Shown one piece after another: positions 9,583-18,805 of a stretch of 64,000 nt of DNA. Positions within the stretch are counted from its first letter, which is position 1. Every line of letters starts with the position of its first letter. The notes beneath the pieces were generated by a model that saw only the letters and a list, made by a program, of their open reading frames with translations, was not told where the DNA came from and made no database searches. This stretch comes from Pseudochrobactrum kiredjianiae (lineage in GTDB: Bacteria; Pseudomonadota; Alphaproteobacteria; Rhizobiales; Rhizobiaceae), in the NCBI RefSeq assembly GCF_030362795.1, contig NZ_JAUCBM010000006.1, forward strand, positions 62,001 to 126,000, given 5' to 3'. The translations under genes were made by a program, and so were the position numbers.

Positions 9583-9619
9583 TGAGTGCGGCCAAATTTT
9601 GGCTTTTATGTTCAAACTG

Positions 9620-9650
9620 AAAAAAGCGACCCTAAGGCCGCTTTTCCCAT
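9620..9650 (-). terminator. Probable terminator after pal
   Basis: Imperfect stem AAGCGGCC/GGTCGCTT followed by a T run on the minus strand, about 60 bases after the pal stop codon. Confidence 0.6.
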
Positions 9651-9706
9651 AACTCTGTGTCTTTTTTATCGCGCAATTACTGCAATCACGCGAAACGACT
9701 GCTTTA

Positions 9707-10225
9707 TTAGCTGCCAGCACCGTTCAGAACAGTCACAGCACGACGGTTCTGCGACCAGCAGGAAATATTGTCGCAAACTGCAACCGGACGTTCTTTACCA
9801 TAGGAAACAGTACGCATCCGGTTAACCGGCACGCCGCGTGAAGCCAGATAATCACGGGCAGCAGCAGCACGACGCTGACCAAGTGCCAGGTTGTATTCGC
9901 GTGTACCGCGTTCATCCGAGTGGCCTTCAACGGTGATTGCGTAGTTCGGGTAACGAGCGAGCCACTGAGCCTGACGGGACAGGGTCTGCTGCGCATCAGC
10001 GCGGATCACGGAACTGTCGAGATCGAAGAATACGCGGTCACCGACATTCACGGTGAAATCCTGAGCTGAACCGGCAACAGCGCCGTTAGCGCCCATGCCG
10101 CCATTCAAACCAAGATCACCTGCATTGTTCGGCAGGTTTTTCTTGTTGGCGCAACCGGCAACGGCAAGCGACAGGAACAGGGCAACAGCAAACGGGCTGC
10201 GGGCAATCGACTGGGAACGGCGCAT
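9707..10225 (-). CDS. pal: Peptidoglycan-associated lipoprotein
   Basis: Outer-membrane lipoprotein that binds peptidoglycan and the Tol complex. The lipobox LAVAGC puts the acylated cysteine at residue 25. The C-terminal OmpA-like domain (about 60-165) contains VFFDLDSSVI and the peptidoglycan-binding stretch VEGHSDERGTREYNLALGQRRA. Length 172 residues is normal. AAGGAG lies eight bases before the ATG. It follows tolB by 322 bases behind a hairpin, so it may have its own promoter in that gap; this spacing is wider than in most tol clusters. It completes the tolQRAB-pal-cpoB set. Confidence 0.97.
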   Translation of the reverse strand: MRRSQSIARSPFAVALFLSLAVAGCANKKNLPNNAGDLGLNGGMGANGAVAGSAQDFTVNVGDRVFFDLDSSVIRADAQQTLSRQAQWLARYPNYAITVEGHSDERGTREYNLALGQRRAAAARDYLASRGVPVNRMRTVSYGKERPVAVCDNISCWSQNRRAVTVLNGAGS

Positions 10226-10318
10226 GGCCCGTACTCCTTAAGAATAATGCGTTTACATGATGTATGACTAACCAGATGATTAATCATATTGAGGTTAAAA
10301 ACCACTCAAACAACATGG

Positions 10319-10333
10319 TTAATTGTTACTTAA
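10319..10333. promoter_or_regulatory. CtrA-like box upstream of pal
   Basis: TTAATTGTTACTTAA matches TTAA-N7-TTAA, followed by AAC. It is 94-108 bases upstream of the pal ATG. A single 8-base match in AT-rich DNA can occur by chance, so support is modest. Confidence 0.3.
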
Positions 10334-10504
10334 ACGGCGAAAAAACTCAAGTTTTCTCTGTCAAAAATTCATCTCGGCACGAACAGGTCAAAGGCAGAAA
10401 TTATCTCAGACAAGAGCATTTACCGGCAAATGAGAAAGCATTGCGGCAGAAACACGGCTTTAATCACAAAAAGCTTATTTGACACTACCACATGCCCTTA
10501 GAAA

Positions 10505-10543
10505 ATAAGCTCTGTGTCTTATTCAGCACACAGAGCTTATATG
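10505..10543 (-). terminator. Hairpin terminator after tolB
   Basis: Arms AAGCTCTGTGT/CACACAGAGCTT around a 9-base loop begin ten bases after the tolB stop; on the minus strand the stem is followed by ATTTTC, a short T tail. Confidence 0.65.
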
Positions 10544-10547
10544 AACC

Positions 10548-11858
10548 TTAATTCAGCAATGGCGACCATGCCGGATCAGAAGCCGAGTTCGGCGTCTGAA
10601 TCTGACGTTCATTACGACCGGTCAGATCAATCGTAAACAAACGGGCACCGGCAGAGCTTTCACGGAAGAACATCAAGACACGGCCGTTTGGTGCCCATGT
10701 CGGACCTTCATTATGGAAGCCGCTTGTCAGCAGACGCTCACCAGAACCATCGGTCTTCATCACACCGATCGAGAACTGACCGCCGGACTGTTTGGTGAAG
10801 GCAATCAGATCACCGCGCGGTGACCAGACCGGTGTGGAATAGCTGCCGTTACCGAAAGAAATACGCTGCGGATTGGAACCATCGGCACCCATCACATAAA
10901 TCTGCTGACGACCACCACGATCGGATTCAAATACGATCTTGGAACCATCCGGCGAATAGGAGGCCGAGGTATCAATCGCCTGACTGCTGGTCAGACGGGT
11001 TGTGGTACGCGAACGCAAATCCATGGTGTAAATATTGGCGCTACCGTCATCCTGCAGCAGGCTCATCACCACTTTCTGACCATCCGGTGAGAAGCGCGGC
11101 GCAATTGTCATGCCCGGGAAGTTACCGACCAGTTCCTGCTGGCCTGTTTCCAGCTGCAGCAGATAAACGCGCGGACGGTCACCGGCAAAAGACATATAGG
11201 TGATTTCCTGACGGCTTGGTGAGAAGCGTGGTGTCAGCACCAGATCTTTACCATTCGACAGATAACGCACATTCGCGCCGTCCTGATCCATAATGGCCAG
11301 ACGCTTAACGCGTTTCTGCGCACTGCCGGATTCATCAACAAACACGATACGGGTATCGAAATAACCTTTTTCACCGGTCAGGCGCTCATAAATCGCATCA
11401 GCGATAATATGGGCAACGCGGCGTTTGTTTTCCGGTGTTGTGAAAAACTGCTGACCGGCAAGCTGCTGACCGGCAAATGTATCCCACAGACGGAATTCCG
11501 CTTTGAGGCGACCATCCGGCTGCTTGGTAATACGACCGGTAACCAGTGCCTGCGCATTGATGACTTTCCAGTCTTCAAAACGTGGCGCTACATCCGGATT
11601 GCTGATTTTCTCAATGAATGCTTTTTTGTCGATCGGCGCAAAAAGGCCGGAACGCTCAAGATCCGCAGCGATGATTGAAGTAATTTCCGCACCCAGCTGA
11701 TCACCGGACAGGAAGTCCGTCAAAGCAATCGGCAGCGGGTCAACATTACCCTTGTTAATATTTACTTCCACGACGGCGCGGGCAGGCAGCACCGCAACTG
11801 TGCTTACGACTGCAACGGTCGCAAGTACTGAAAATAAGGTTTTAAACAGTGTCTTCAT
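10548..11858 (-). CDS. tolB: Tol-Pal system protein TolB
   Basis: Periplasmic beta-propeller that bridges Pal and the TolA complex. A Sec signal peptide ends [10 protein letters not shown]. Residues about 35-170 form the TolB N-terminal domain; from about 190 there are WD40-like propeller blades with repeated FSPDG/WSPRGD motifs ([50 protein letters not shown]). Length 436 residues is normal. The ATG chosen gives the signal peptide; a ten-codon extension with GAGG at different spacing is possible. Between it and tolA lie 230 bases that contain a repeat element, so tolA and tolB may be partly uncoupled. Confidence 0.96.
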   Translation of the reverse strand: MKTLFKTLFSVLATVAVVSTVAVLPARAVVEVNINKGNVDPLPIALTDFLSGDQLGAEITSIIAADLERSGLFAPIDKKAFIEKISNPDVAPRFEDWKVINAQALVTGRITKQPDGRLKAEFRLWDTFAGQQLAGQQFFTTPENKRRVAHIIADAIYERLTGEKGYFDTRIVFVDESGSAQKRVKRLAIMDQDGANVRYLSNGKDLVLTPRFSPSRQEITYMSFAGDRPRVYLLQLETGQQELVGNFPGMTIAPRFSPDGQKVVMSLLQDDGSANIYTMDLRSRTTTRLTSSQAIDTSASYSPDGSKIVFESDRGGRQQIYVMGADGSNPQRISFGNGSYSTPVWSPRGDLIAFTKQSGGQFSIGVMKTDGSGERLLTSGFHNEGPTWAPNGRVLMFFRESSAGARLFTIDLTGRNERQIQTPNSASDPAWSPLLN

Positions 11859-11979
11859 GATGGCGTGGACCTCGTTTGTCCTGATCATTTTTTGGTTCTG
11901 TGAGTCATCTCACATGTTTTCGTTTCGTGAGAAAACACTCACGGTATTTTCTGAAAACCGGCACTTTTTAGCGCCGGCT

Positions 11980-12084
11980 CTAGAGCGGTTCCCGTTAATA
12001 ATTAAACGCTGGAACCACTTTATCTCTTTGTTTTTACCCACATCTTACTGCGAAAACCGTTTCACACTTTTCGGGATGCGCTCT
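11980..12084 (-). repeat. Interspersed repeat family D, full-length copy
   Basis: Read on the minus strand: AGAGCGCATCCCGAAAAGTG, then GAAACGGTTTTCG, a GGGTAAAAACAAAGAG block, and an inverted pair GTGGTTCCAGCG/GGGAACCGCTCT at the end. It begins eight bases after the tolA stop codon. Related copies are at 39069, 53146, 54978 and 60402. Confidence 0.75.
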
Positions 12085-12091
12085 CGTCAGT

Positions 12092-13165
12092 TTAGAACAT
12101 TTCACTCGGGTCAAAATTCACAATGACCGTCGACCATGTATCGTATTTATCACGTGGCAGATTGTAAGGTGCTGCGCGCATCACCGCACGTCGCGCACTG
12201 TCTGCTGCTGCACGGCCAATCACAGAATCGCCGCCCGTATAAGTAACTTCCGGCGCACCGTTGATCGAACCGTCTTCATTGAGCTGCATCTTAACAACAA
12301 TCCGCAGATCTGAGGCATCAGCCACACCGGAAGGAATACTCCATTTGTCACTGATCTGACCCTTGAGCGCATCCATTTCCGTCTGGCTGAGCTTAGTTCC
12401 GCCGGTGGTTTTCTTCGCGCCAAAGGCTTCTTTGTCGGTTGAGCGCTTGGCACCACCACCCGCAGCTTTCTCACGGTTCAAAAGCGCTGCAACCTCATCG
12501 GCCTTCGCATCTTTATCTTTCGAAGTGTTCTGCGCGGCTGTGCTCGGCTTATCCGGCTTCTTCTCGTCTTTTTTCTTATCCTCAGCCTTCGCTGTTTCCA
12601 CAGGCTTTGGTTTCGGCTTGGCTTCAGGCGCCGGTACACGATCCGGCAGCTTCACTTCCTGCTCAGGCTGCTGCTCAATGGCTTCGGCAACCGGATCAGG
12701 CTTCACTTCAGCCTTCGGCTCCGGCGTTGGCTCCACTTTTGGCTCCGGTGGTTTCACTGGCTCCGGCGGCTTGACCGGCTCAGGCTTTGGCTCCGGTTTG
12801 CTTTCCTGTACCGGCTCCGGCTTTTCTGCCGGTTTTTCCGCAGGCTTTGCCGCTTCAGCTGTCTCAACCGGCTTCGGTTTTTCATTCGGCATCGGCGGTG
12901 TCTTCAGATCAAGTTCGCTGTCGCCGGCATTTTCAGCCTGTTCAACCGTTTTCGGTTTCGTGGTTGGTTTCGGTGCGGCTTTCTCAGCCTTAGGTGCTTT
13001 CTTATCGCCCTGCTGTGCCTGTGCAATATCTTCGATCGGCACAATATCAACAGGGAAAGATTCTGTATCGGTCATGTCAAAGGGTTTCGGCGAGGAAAAG
13101 GACACCAGTCCCCAGCCGATAATAACCACATGGATGAGTGTTGAGGTAGTCAGACCTGCCTTCAT
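12092..13165 (-). CDS. tolA: Cell envelope integrity protein TolA
   Basis: Transmits inner-membrane proton-driven motion to TolB and Pal. One membrane anchor at residues 8-24 (LIHVVIIGWGLVSF), then a very long Pro/Glu/Lys-rich region (about 55-225, repeated PEPVKP and KPEP units) that would span the periplasm as an extended rod rather than the alanine-rich helix of E. coli TolA, then a C-terminal TonB-like domain (about 265-357) containing VVKMQLNEDGSINGAPEVTY. Length 357 residues. It follows tolR after seven bases and is clearly co-transcribed with tolQR. The TolA assignment rests on context and architecture. Confidence 0.9.
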   Translation of the reverse strand: MKAGLTTSTLIHVVIIGWGLVSFSSPKPFDMTDTESFPVDIVPIEDIAQAQQGDKKAPKAEKAAPKPTTKPKTVEQAENAGDSELDLKTPPMPNEKPKPVETAEAAKPAEKPAEKPEPVQESKPEPKPEPVKPPEPVKPPEPKVEPTPEPKAEVKPDPVAEAIEQQPEQEVKLPDRVPAPEAKPKPKPVETAKAEDKKKDEKKPDKPSTAAQNTSKDKDAKADEVAALLNREKAAGGGAKRSTDKEAFGAKKTTGGTKLSQTEMDALKGQISDKWSIPSGVADASDLRIVVKMQLNEDGSINGAPEVTYTGGDSVIGRAAADSARRAVMRAAPYNLPRDKYDTWSTVIVNFDPSEMF

Positions 13166-13172
13166 GATGGCG

Positions 13173-13619
13173 TCAGCTATCCTGCTCCTGGAGGGTCACA
13201 AGACCGATATTCTTAAAACCGGCAGCAGAAATACGTGACATGACTTTCATCACAGTGCCGTAATCCGCATTTTTATCGCCACGCACAAAGACGCGCTCTT
13301 CATAACCGGTTTTAGCAATGGCTTCGAGTTTCGGCACCACTTCCGCAATATCAATTTCGGTTTCCTGCAGATAGACCTGCCCCTTATCATTCACAGAAAC
13401 AGTGATCGGTTGGGTATCGGCATTGAGTGCTTTGGCCTGCGTATCCGGCAGATCAATCGGCACACCGGAGGTGAGCAATGGTGCGGAGACCATGAAGATA
13501 ATCAGCAGAACCAGCATCACGTCCACGAAAGGCGTGATGTTGATTTCACTCATCGGAGCTTTTTTGCCGCCGCGTCTGCGACGACCGCCTCCGCCCTGAC
13601 TTCCTAATGACATACCCAT
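13173..13619 (-). CDS. tolR: Tol-Pal proton channel subunit TolR
   Basis: Forms with TolQ the proton-driven motor of the Tol-Pal system; ExbD/TolR family. A Gly/Arg-rich cytoplasmic N-terminus is followed by the single membrane helix (about residues 30-50) with the channel aspartate D33 in the motif TPFVDVMLVLLIIFMV. The periplasmic domain ends with VMSRISAAGFKNIGLVT. Length 148 residues is normal. GGAAGG lies eight bases before the ATG. It sits 82 bases after tolQ and seven bases before tolA. Confidence 0.96.
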   Translation of the reverse strand: MGMSLGSQGGGGRRRRGGKKAPMSEINITPFVDVMLVLLIIFMVSAPLLTSGVPIDLPDTQAKALNADTQPITVSVNDKGQVYLQETEIDIAEVVPKLEAIAKTGYEERVFVRGDKNADYGTVMKVMSRISAAGFKNIGLVTLQEQDS

Positions 13620-13701
13620 CTTTAGAACCTTCCGGCCTTCATCTTATGACCTGATAACCGGCCTGAATTGTTAACGCCTGCTGTGAACGAAACCGGATAA
13701 A

Positions 13702-14412
13702 TTATCCGCGCGGCGTCAGCTTCTCATCAATTTGTCGCGACAGTATGGCCGAAAACTCGTCGGCAAAACCTTCCATGCGCGAAGTGATTTTTCCGGCATC
13801 AGAGGTCAGCTTGTTATAGGCAATAACAGCCGGAATAGCGGCCAGAAGACCAATCGCAGTGGCCAGCAGCGCTTCCGCAATACCCGGCGCCACAACGGCA
13901 AGACTGGTATTTTTGGAAGCCGCAATCGCCATAAAGGAGGTCATAATACCGACAACCGTACCAAACAGACCGATAAATGGTGCCGAAGTACCAATCGTCG
14001 CCAAAAAGCCGAGGCGGGATTCCAGCTTGTCGTTTTCACGTGCCAGAGCCACATCCATGGCTTTTTCAATACGCATCTGCAACGCAATCGGAGAACGTGC
14101 GCCTTTTTCAAAAGACTTTTTCCACTCGCGCATGGCTGCCATAAAAATAGCGCTCATGCCGGTAGTACGGCGTTCACCAAGATTGCGATAGAGTTCTTCC
14201 AGAGACTGGCCGGACCAGAACACCTGCTCAAAACGATCAATGGCACTTGTCGCACGGCGATAGGCCAGTGTTTTGTCTACGATGATTGCCCATGTCCAGA
14301 TTGAGGCTGCCAGCAAACCCAGCATGACCAGTTTGACAACCCAGTTAGCCTGCATGAACAGTCCCCAGAGACTGACATCACTTGTGTGTGCTGCAATGGG
14401 TAGAGCTTCCAT
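13702..14412 (-). CDS. tolQ: Tol-Pal proton channel subunit TolQ
   Basis: Inner-membrane MotA/TolQ/ExbB family protein; with TolR it converts proton flow into movement of TolA. Three membrane segments are visible: about residues 23-43, 140-165 (GLFGTVVGIMTSFMAIA) and 175-200 (AEALLATAIGLLAAIPAVIAY), with the large cytoplasmic loop between the first two. The conserved GTSAPFIGLFGTVVGIM and AIPAVIAYN motifs are intact. Length 236 residues is normal. It heads the tolQRAB run, 423 bases downstream of ybgC, which leaves room for a promoter. Confidence 0.97.
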   Translation of the reverse strand: MEALPIAAHTSDVSLWGLFMQANWVVKLVMLGLLAASIWTWAIIVDKTLAYRRATSAIDRFEQVFWSGQSLEELYRNLGERRTTGMSAIFMAAMREWKKSFEKGARSPIALQMRIEKAMDVALARENDKLESRLGFLATIGTSAPFIGLFGTVVGIMTSFMAIAASKNTSLAVVAPGIAEALLATAIGLLAAIPAVIAYNKLTSDAGKITSRMEGFADEFSAILSRQIDEKLTPRG

Positions 14413-14835
14413 TTGTCACCTGTCCTCGAATCCAAACGCCCGGCTCATGACCGGGCGGCAAAAGCAAAACGGAACCTTGCGCTTCCCGCGCAGCCGTTTT
14501 GATCTGTTGTTACCTTGAGCGGTCCGGATGCATTGTTGCGTGCACGGCCCGCCGAATTGCTTTGTGCCGTATCTGCTGCTGCCGGACACATTAACTGTGC
14601 ATGACCGGTCACAATGCTTTTTACGGTTAATTTTGGTGAAAGGAAGGCGACAGGCAGATTCATGCCGTCACCACTCCATCTTGCCCTAAAGATGAACTAT
14701 TATGGTTAAAGATAAGTTAGGATTCGCCGTAATTGCCCGTAAATTCTTAGTGCGTCAATCATATTTATGGACGCAAAAGGCACTATTTCAGGCGGATCGC
14801 GTCTAAACGGGTATCCCCGTTATCATGAACACTGT
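14413..14835. other. Intergenic region upstream of tolQ
   Basis: No convincing gene. A 72-codon minus-strand frame (14445-14663) has GGAG ten bases upstream but no recognisable domain and unusual composition; I leave it out. A near-consensus CtrA-like element GGTTAAAGATAAGTTAGG (14704-14721) lies about 290 bases upstream of tolQ. The region is expected to hold the tolQ promoter. Confidence 0.4.
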
Positions 14836-15297
14836 TCAGGCAACAAACAGGTCTTTCCACTCTCTGGGCATCCGTCTGGGACGCCCCTGCTTATTGATCA
14901 GGGCAGCTTCGACCCGCGCTTCAATCAGCACATCACCATTTTGTCGTTTCATACGCTGTTTCATGGTCACCCGCGCACCGGAGGCTTCTGTGACTGAAGT
15001 TTCAATCACCAGCATATCGTCGATACGAGCAGGCAAACGAAAATCGATCTCCATGCGCCGCACGATCCAGACAATCGGCTCGCCCAGTTGTCCGTCTTCC
15101 AGCGCGGTGTGATGCACCCCTTTCAAGCGCAGGAAATCGGTGCGGCCACGCTCCAGAAATTCCAGATAACGGGCGTGATACACCACACCGGAAAAATCGG
15201 TATCGGCATAATAAACCCGTGCCAGCAAGCGATGGCCTTCTGTCGTCAAAGTGCCATTGATTACCTCAGCCTCATTTGCGCTCAACACATCGGACAT
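14836..15297 (-). CDS. ybgC: Tol-Pal associated acyl-CoA thioesterase YbgC
   Basis: Hot-dog fold thioesterase of the 4HBT family, found at the head of tol clusters; hydrolyses short or medium acyl-CoA and is thought to act near phospholipid synthesis. The active-site signature YADTDFSGVVYH (residues 30-41) and the following ARYLEFLERGR are intact. Length 153 residues. Its ATG overlaps the ruvB stop codon by one base (TGATG), so translation is coupled to ruvB and the ruv operon runs into the tol cluster. Confidence 0.95.
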   Translation of the reverse strand: MSDVLSANEAEVINGTLTTEGHRLLARVYYADTDFSGVVYHARYLEFLERGRTDFLRLKGVHHTALEDGQLGEPIVWIVRRMEIDFRLPARIDDMLVIETSVTEASGARVTMKQRMKRQNGDVLIEARVEAALINKQGRPRRMPREWKDLFVA

Positions 15298-16337
15298 CAG
15301 ACTTCATCCTCAAACAGCGTGATCTGGCGTGCAGCCAGATCTGTCGGCGCGGCCAGCCCCAGATGCTGCCATGCAATAGATGTCAGAACACGTCCGCGTG
15401 GTGTTCGCTGCAAAAAGCCCTGCTGAATGAGATAAGGCTCAATAATATCTTCAATCGCATCGCGCGGTTCTGATAGTCCGGCCGCAATGGTTTCAATGCC
15501 AACAGGCCCGCCGCCAAAATTACGGGCAATCATATTGAGATAACGACGATCCAACTGATCAAGTCCGATCGTATCCACTTCTAAGCGGATCAGCGCTTCG
15601 TCAGCGATTTTCGCATCAACAACATCCGCTTTTGCCACCAGCGCGAAGTCGCGCACACGGCGCAGCAAGCGTCCGGCAATACGTGGCGTACCACGGGCAC
15701 GGCGCGCAACCTCGCGGGCACCATCTTCCGAAATATTCAACTGCATCAATCGTGCACCACGACGCACAATATATTCCAGCTCATCGACCGTATAAAAATT
15801 CAGCCGCACCGGAATACCAAAACGGTCACGCAAAGGAGTCGTCAAAAGACCAAGGCGTGTGGTGGCCGCAACCAGCGTAAACCGTGCAAGATCAATTTTA
15901 ACGGAACGTGCTGCAGGCCCCTCACCGATAATCAGATCAAGCTGAAAATCTTCCATCGCCGGATAGAGGATTTCTTCCACAGCAGGACTCAGACGATGAA
16001 TTTCATCGATAAACAGCACATCACGGTCTTCAAGATTGGTGAGCAATGCGGCCAGATCACCGGCTTTGGCAATCACCGGCCCTGAGGTCGAGCGAAAATT
16101 GACGCCGAGCTCCTTGGACATAATCTGTGCGAGGGTGGTTTTACCCAGCCCTGGAGGGCCGACAAACAACACATGATCCAGCGCTTCCCCACGGGTTTTC
16201 GCCGCTTCAATAAAGACCTTCAGATTGGCGCGTGCCGCCGCCTGACCGACAAAGTCATCCAGACTTTGCGGACGCAAAGCCACGTCCGCATCTTCCCCGC
16301 GCTTTTGCGCAGAAATCAGACGATCTTCATCACTCAT
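15297..16337 (-). CDS. ruvB: Holliday junction branch migration helicase RuvB
   Basis: Hexameric AAA+ motor that drives branch migration with RuvA. Walker A GPPGLGKT at residues 60-67 and Walker B LFIDEIHR around 109-115; the sensor region [19 protein letters not shown] and the C-terminal winged helix ([31 protein letters not shown]) are complete. Length 346 residues is normal. It follows ruvA by 38 bases and its stop codon overlaps the ybgC start. Confidence 0.98.
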   Translation of the reverse strand: MSDEDRLISAQKRGEDADVALRPQSLDDFVGQAAARANLKVFIEAAKTRGEALDHVLFVGPPGLGKTTLAQIMSKELGVNFRSTSGPVIAKAGDLAALLTNLEDRDVLFIDEIHRLSPAVEEILYPAMEDFQLDLIIGEGPAARSVKIDLARFTLVAATTRLGLLTTPLRDRFGIPVRLNFYTVDELEYIVRRGARLMQLNISEDGAREVARRARGTPRIAGRLLRRVRDFALVAKADVVDAKIADEALIRLEVDTIGLDQLDRRYLNMIARNFGGGPVGIETIAAGLSEPRDAIEDIIEPYLIQQGFLQRTPRGRVLTSIAWQHLGLAAPTDLAARQITLFEDEV

Positions 16338-16375
16338 CGCTCACACCCGCATTTCAATTATTTCAGGGCGCGATC

Positions 16376-16993
16376 TTATCGCGCCAGTTCTTTCAGACCA
16401 AGCCGGATCAGTTTGGCAGAATCCGCATCCTCACCAGCCTCACGCAATGCACTTGCCACCGCATTAGCCGCCTGATCGCGTGAATAGCCAAGATTGCTCA
16501 AAGCGGAAACCGCATCACTGACAGCGGTAGAGGCAACGCCCTCACCGATTTCCTGTTTCAGCCCGATATTAGCGCCCGCATCACCCGCAAAGGCAGGCGC
16601 TTTATTCTTCAGCTCGGTAACAATACGTTCCGCAACTTTTTTGCCAACCCCGGGTGCGCGTGACACCATCGCAATATCGCGCAATGCAATGGCATTTGCG
16701 AGTTCTGACGGTGTTAATGTTCCCAGCACCGCCAGTGCCACTTTGGCGCCCACACCCTGTACATTCTGCAACAGGCGAAACCATTCACGTTCCAGCGCGG
16801 TGCCGAAACCATAGAGCCGCAGCACATCCTCACGGACATAGGTTTCAATCAGCAAAATTGCCGCTTCACCCTGTGACGGCAAATTGCCCAGAGTTCGTGC
16901 AGAACAAAAAGCCACATAGCCGACACCATGCACGTCAAGAATGACATGATCGTCAGCGATTTCATCGACAACACCTTTCAGCTTCCCGATCAT
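16376..16993 (-). CDS. ruvA: Holliday junction DNA helicase subunit RuvA
   Basis: Binds the four-way junction and recruits RuvB. The OB-fold N-terminus is [12 protein letters not shown]...VGYVAF; two helix-hairpin-helix motifs follow ([17 protein letters not shown] and [19 protein letters not shown]); the C-terminal RuvB-binding domain is [15 protein letters not shown]. Length 205 residues is normal. The start overlaps the ruvC stop by four bases (ATGA), indicating translational coupling. Confidence 0.98.
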   Translation of the reverse strand: MIGKLKGVVDEIADDHVILDVHGVGYVAFCSARTLGNLPSQGEAAILLIETYVREDVLRLYGFGTALEREWFRLLQNVQGVGAKVALAVLGTLTPSELANAIALRDIAMVSRAPGVGKKVAERIVTELKNKAPAFAGDAGANIGLKQEIGEGVASTAVSDAVSALSNLGYSRDQAANAVASALREAGEDADSAKLIRLGLKELAR

Positions 16994-17523
16994 GATATGG
17001 CTGCAATCCTTCCGCTCTTTTTCAATTCTGCCAGATTATACAGGCTGTGCCGGTTATGGGCATGACAAATCGCGATGGCCAAAGCATCTGCCGCATCGCT
17101 GGTGTCAAAACTCGCACGCGGCATCAGCACTTTAACCATCATATGAATCTGCTGTTTTTCGCCATGACCAACGCCGATGACCGATTTCTTCACCGCATTT
17201 GGCGCATATTCAGCGACACGCAATCCGGCCTGCGCCGGTACCAGCAGCGCAATACCACGCGCCTGCCCCAGTTTCAGGGTCGCTGTCGCATCTTTATTGA
17301 CGAAGGTATGTTCGACCGCGGCTTCATCCGGCATCATCTGATGCAGAACGGCGGTTAACCCCTCATGCAATTGACATAAACGGGAAGCCAGATCCAGCTT
17401 ATCATTAGATGTCACAGTACCTGCACCGACAAAATGCAGGGAGTTGCCGACAGACTCAATCACGCCCCAACCAGTGCGGCGTAATCCCGGATCAATACCA
17501 ATAATGCGAATCGTCTGTTTCAT
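16990..17523 (-). CDS. ruvC: Crossover junction endodeoxyribonuclease RuvC
   Basis: Resolves Holliday junctions by paired nicks; RNase H fold. Catalytic acidic residues are visible: D11 in [14 protein letters not shown]71 in [12 protein letters not shown]143 and D146 in [11 protein letters not shown]. Length 177 residues is normal. AAGG lies six bases before the ATG. It is the first gene of the ruvCAB set; the 97 bases upstream hold the terminator of the DUF1465 gene and probably the ruv promoter. Confidence 0.98.
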   Translation of the reverse strand: MKQTIRIIGIDPGLRRTGWGVIESVGNSLHFVGAGTVTSNDKLDLASRLCQLHEGLTAVLHQMMPDEAAVEHTFVNKDATATLKLGQARGIALLVPAQAGLRVAEYAPNAVKKSVIGVGHGEKQQIHMMVKVLMPRASFDTSDAADALAIAICHAHNRHSLYNLAELKKSGRIAAIS

Positions 17524-17587
17524 GTGCTGACCTTACCTTGTGTAAGGTGCACTCAACAATCAAAATGTGAACAAAATGGAAACATTG

Positions 17588-17614
17588 AGAAAAAAGGCGG
17601 TCTTATCCGCCTTA
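17588..17614 (-). terminator. Intrinsic terminator of the DUF1465 gene
   Basis: Stem AAGGCGG/CCGCCTT with a 6-base loop and a T run on the minus strand, just after the stop codon at 17620. Confidence 0.85.
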
Positions 17615-17619
17615 ATAAT

Positions 17620-18159
17620 TTAGTTGCCGCCAAAAGCTGTGCGCAGCAGAACAATCTGGTCGGAGACCGCATTGCCTTTGCATTCCATCAATTCGCGGAT
17701 TTGCTTGTGATAGCTGTCGCCATCCATGCAGCGCACGCGATCCTGCAAATGCAAGGAGCGGGCAATCATATCGCGGAAAGCTTCCGGCAGTTCCTGCCAG
17801 CCATTGGCGCTTTCACCGGCAGACAGGGTTTCCAGACTAACTTTGGCTTTTTCACGCGCGACCATATCCCGTGACATATCGCCGGAACGGCTGGCACGCA
17901 GCAGCAGCAACCAGGATGCAATATGCATCAGCCTTGAAGTCAGACGCATGGATTCCGCCGCATAAAGTGTTGCAGCCTGATGCGACAGCGAACGCGCAGC
18001 GTCTTTACCCTCTTCATCCAGATAGGCAGCGGCTTCTTCAACCAAAGCCATACCTTCACTGTAGAGCGGTTTGAAGCTGTCTGAAAAGACCATACGCTCC
18101 GACAGGCGGATCATATTATCTCTGCCCGTATTTTCGCTACGATGTGTCTGTTCCATCAT
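17620..18159 (-). CDS. DUF1465 family protein
   Basis: Helical cytoplasmic protein typical of Rhizobiales, function unknown. The conserved core SFKPLYSEGMALVEEAAAYLDEEG is near the N-terminus, followed by long amphipathic helices (AESMRLTSRLMHIASWLLLLRA) and a C-terminal HKQIRELM segment. Family members have been linked by context to cell-cycle or envelope genes, but I know of no proven role. Start: ATG ATG at 18159/18156, preceded by GAG at nine bases. A TTG at 18216 with AGGG upstream would add 19 residues and cannot be excluded. It is followed by its own terminator and then the ruv operon on the same strand. Confidence 0.8.
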   Translation of the reverse strand: MMEQTHRSENTGRDNMIRLSERMVFSDSFKPLYSEGMALVEEAAAYLDEEGKDAARSLSHQAATLYAAESMRLTSRLMHIASWLLLLRASRSGDMSRDMVAREKAKVSLETLSAGESANGWQELPEAFRDMIARSLHLQDRVRCMDGDSYHKQIRELMECKGNAVSDQIVLLRTAFGGN

Positions 18160-18573
18160 CTTGTTCTGCTCACTGGCAAATGCGGTTTTGAAACCGGCAT
18201 CTGAAATTTCTGACAAGCATTCCCTATTGCAGTGGTTCCGCTGTTTCTTACGCTTTTTTCACGAAAAACCGGCGAATCCCTTACCATTCAGGCTGCACTT
18301 GACTTGTTTGCATCACAAAGCGTGACCGGAAAACACCGTCAGGCCATAGCCTATCCAAGCAAAATGCACGCTCATACACGCTCGCGCAACAATATGGTTA
18401 AAGAAAGATGAATTATGATTTTGTGCTTGCCAGCACGAATAATGCCTTAAATCCAAATAAATACAGCATCTTCAATGCGTTAAACAGAATCGACCTGTAT
18501 CTCGCGCAATCCCTTTGAAATATCCGCAATTACACAACAACCGTTTTATCCACAAAGCGCAGATGCCTCATCC

Positions 18574-18620
18574 AGCATAATTCCTTAAACTTGAATCAAT
18601 TTCAGGTAAAATTATGCTAT
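18574..18620 (+). repeat. Interspersed repeat family C
   Basis: GCATAATTCCTTAAACTTGA then a matching inverted arm ending GGTAAAATTATGC. Nearly identical to 33853-33902, and in both places it is followed within 20 bases by a family B element in the same orientation. Confidence 0.75.
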
Positions 18621-18634
18621 AAATATAAAGTGTT

Positions 18635-18676
18635 CGAGCGACCTTTGTGCGCCAAAGTAGGCGCACGGCGCTCTAG
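18635..18676 (+). repeat. Interspersed palindromic repeat family B
   Basis: CGAGCGACCTTTGTGCGCC / GGCGCACGGCGCTCT with a 6-base loop. Other copies are at 23227, 33914 and 35851; the stem changes sequence between copies while keeping its pairing (GTGTGCC/GGCACAC, GTGCGCC/GGCGCAC, TGCGTCC/GGACGCA), which suggests selection for structure. Confidence 0.8.
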
Positions 18677-18685
18677 CCCTAAACA

Positions 18686-18779
18686 TAAAAAAAGAGCCGC
18701 AAAAGCGGCTCTCAGAAGTTTAACAGGGAGGCGTCATACAGAGGGACCAAGTCCACTCGGTAAGAGTCCGGCAAAACCG
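18686..18779 (-). ncRNA. Probable small RNA downstream of opgC
   Basis: On the minus strand a -10-like TATAAG (18791-18786) precedes about 95 bases ending in a textbook intrinsic terminator (stem AGAGCCGC/GCGGCTCT, seven T). The body has a short stem ATCCGG/CCGGA-type at its 5' end, then the unpaired pyrimidine-rich segment GACGCCTCCCTGTTAAAC, complementary to Shine-Dalgarno sequences. Size, pyrimidine loop and terminator resemble trans-acting RNAs of the rhizobial alpha-r8/mmgR (Rfam suhB) type; that family assignment is from memory and unproven. It could also be the opgC 3' untranslated region, perhaps processed. Confidence 0.55.
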
Positions 18780-18805
18780 GATATGCTTATATTCTTTCGT
18801 TAACT

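Larger units (their letters stand above)
10226..10547. other. Intergenic region between tolB and pal
   Basis: Holds the pal promoter region, a TTAA-N7-TTAA element at 10319-10333 and the tolB terminator hairpin. A 72-codon plus-strand frame starting at 10264 has no ribosome site or recognisable protein and is not annotated. Confidence 0.5.

Noticed and set aside
10264-10482. 72-codon plus-strand frame between tolB and pal
   Set aside because: No ribosome site, no recognisable protein pattern, and it overlaps the pal promoter and the tolB hairpin.
12363-13238. Ser/Gly/Phe-rich 291-codon frame opposite tolA
   Set aside because: Mirror image of the Pro/Glu/Lys repeats of TolA; no ribosome site.
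14445-14663. 72-codon minus-strand frame upstream of tolQ
   Set aside because: Weak GGAG at ten bases, Ala/Ser-rich composition without domain; likely chance. Comparison with relatives could revive it.
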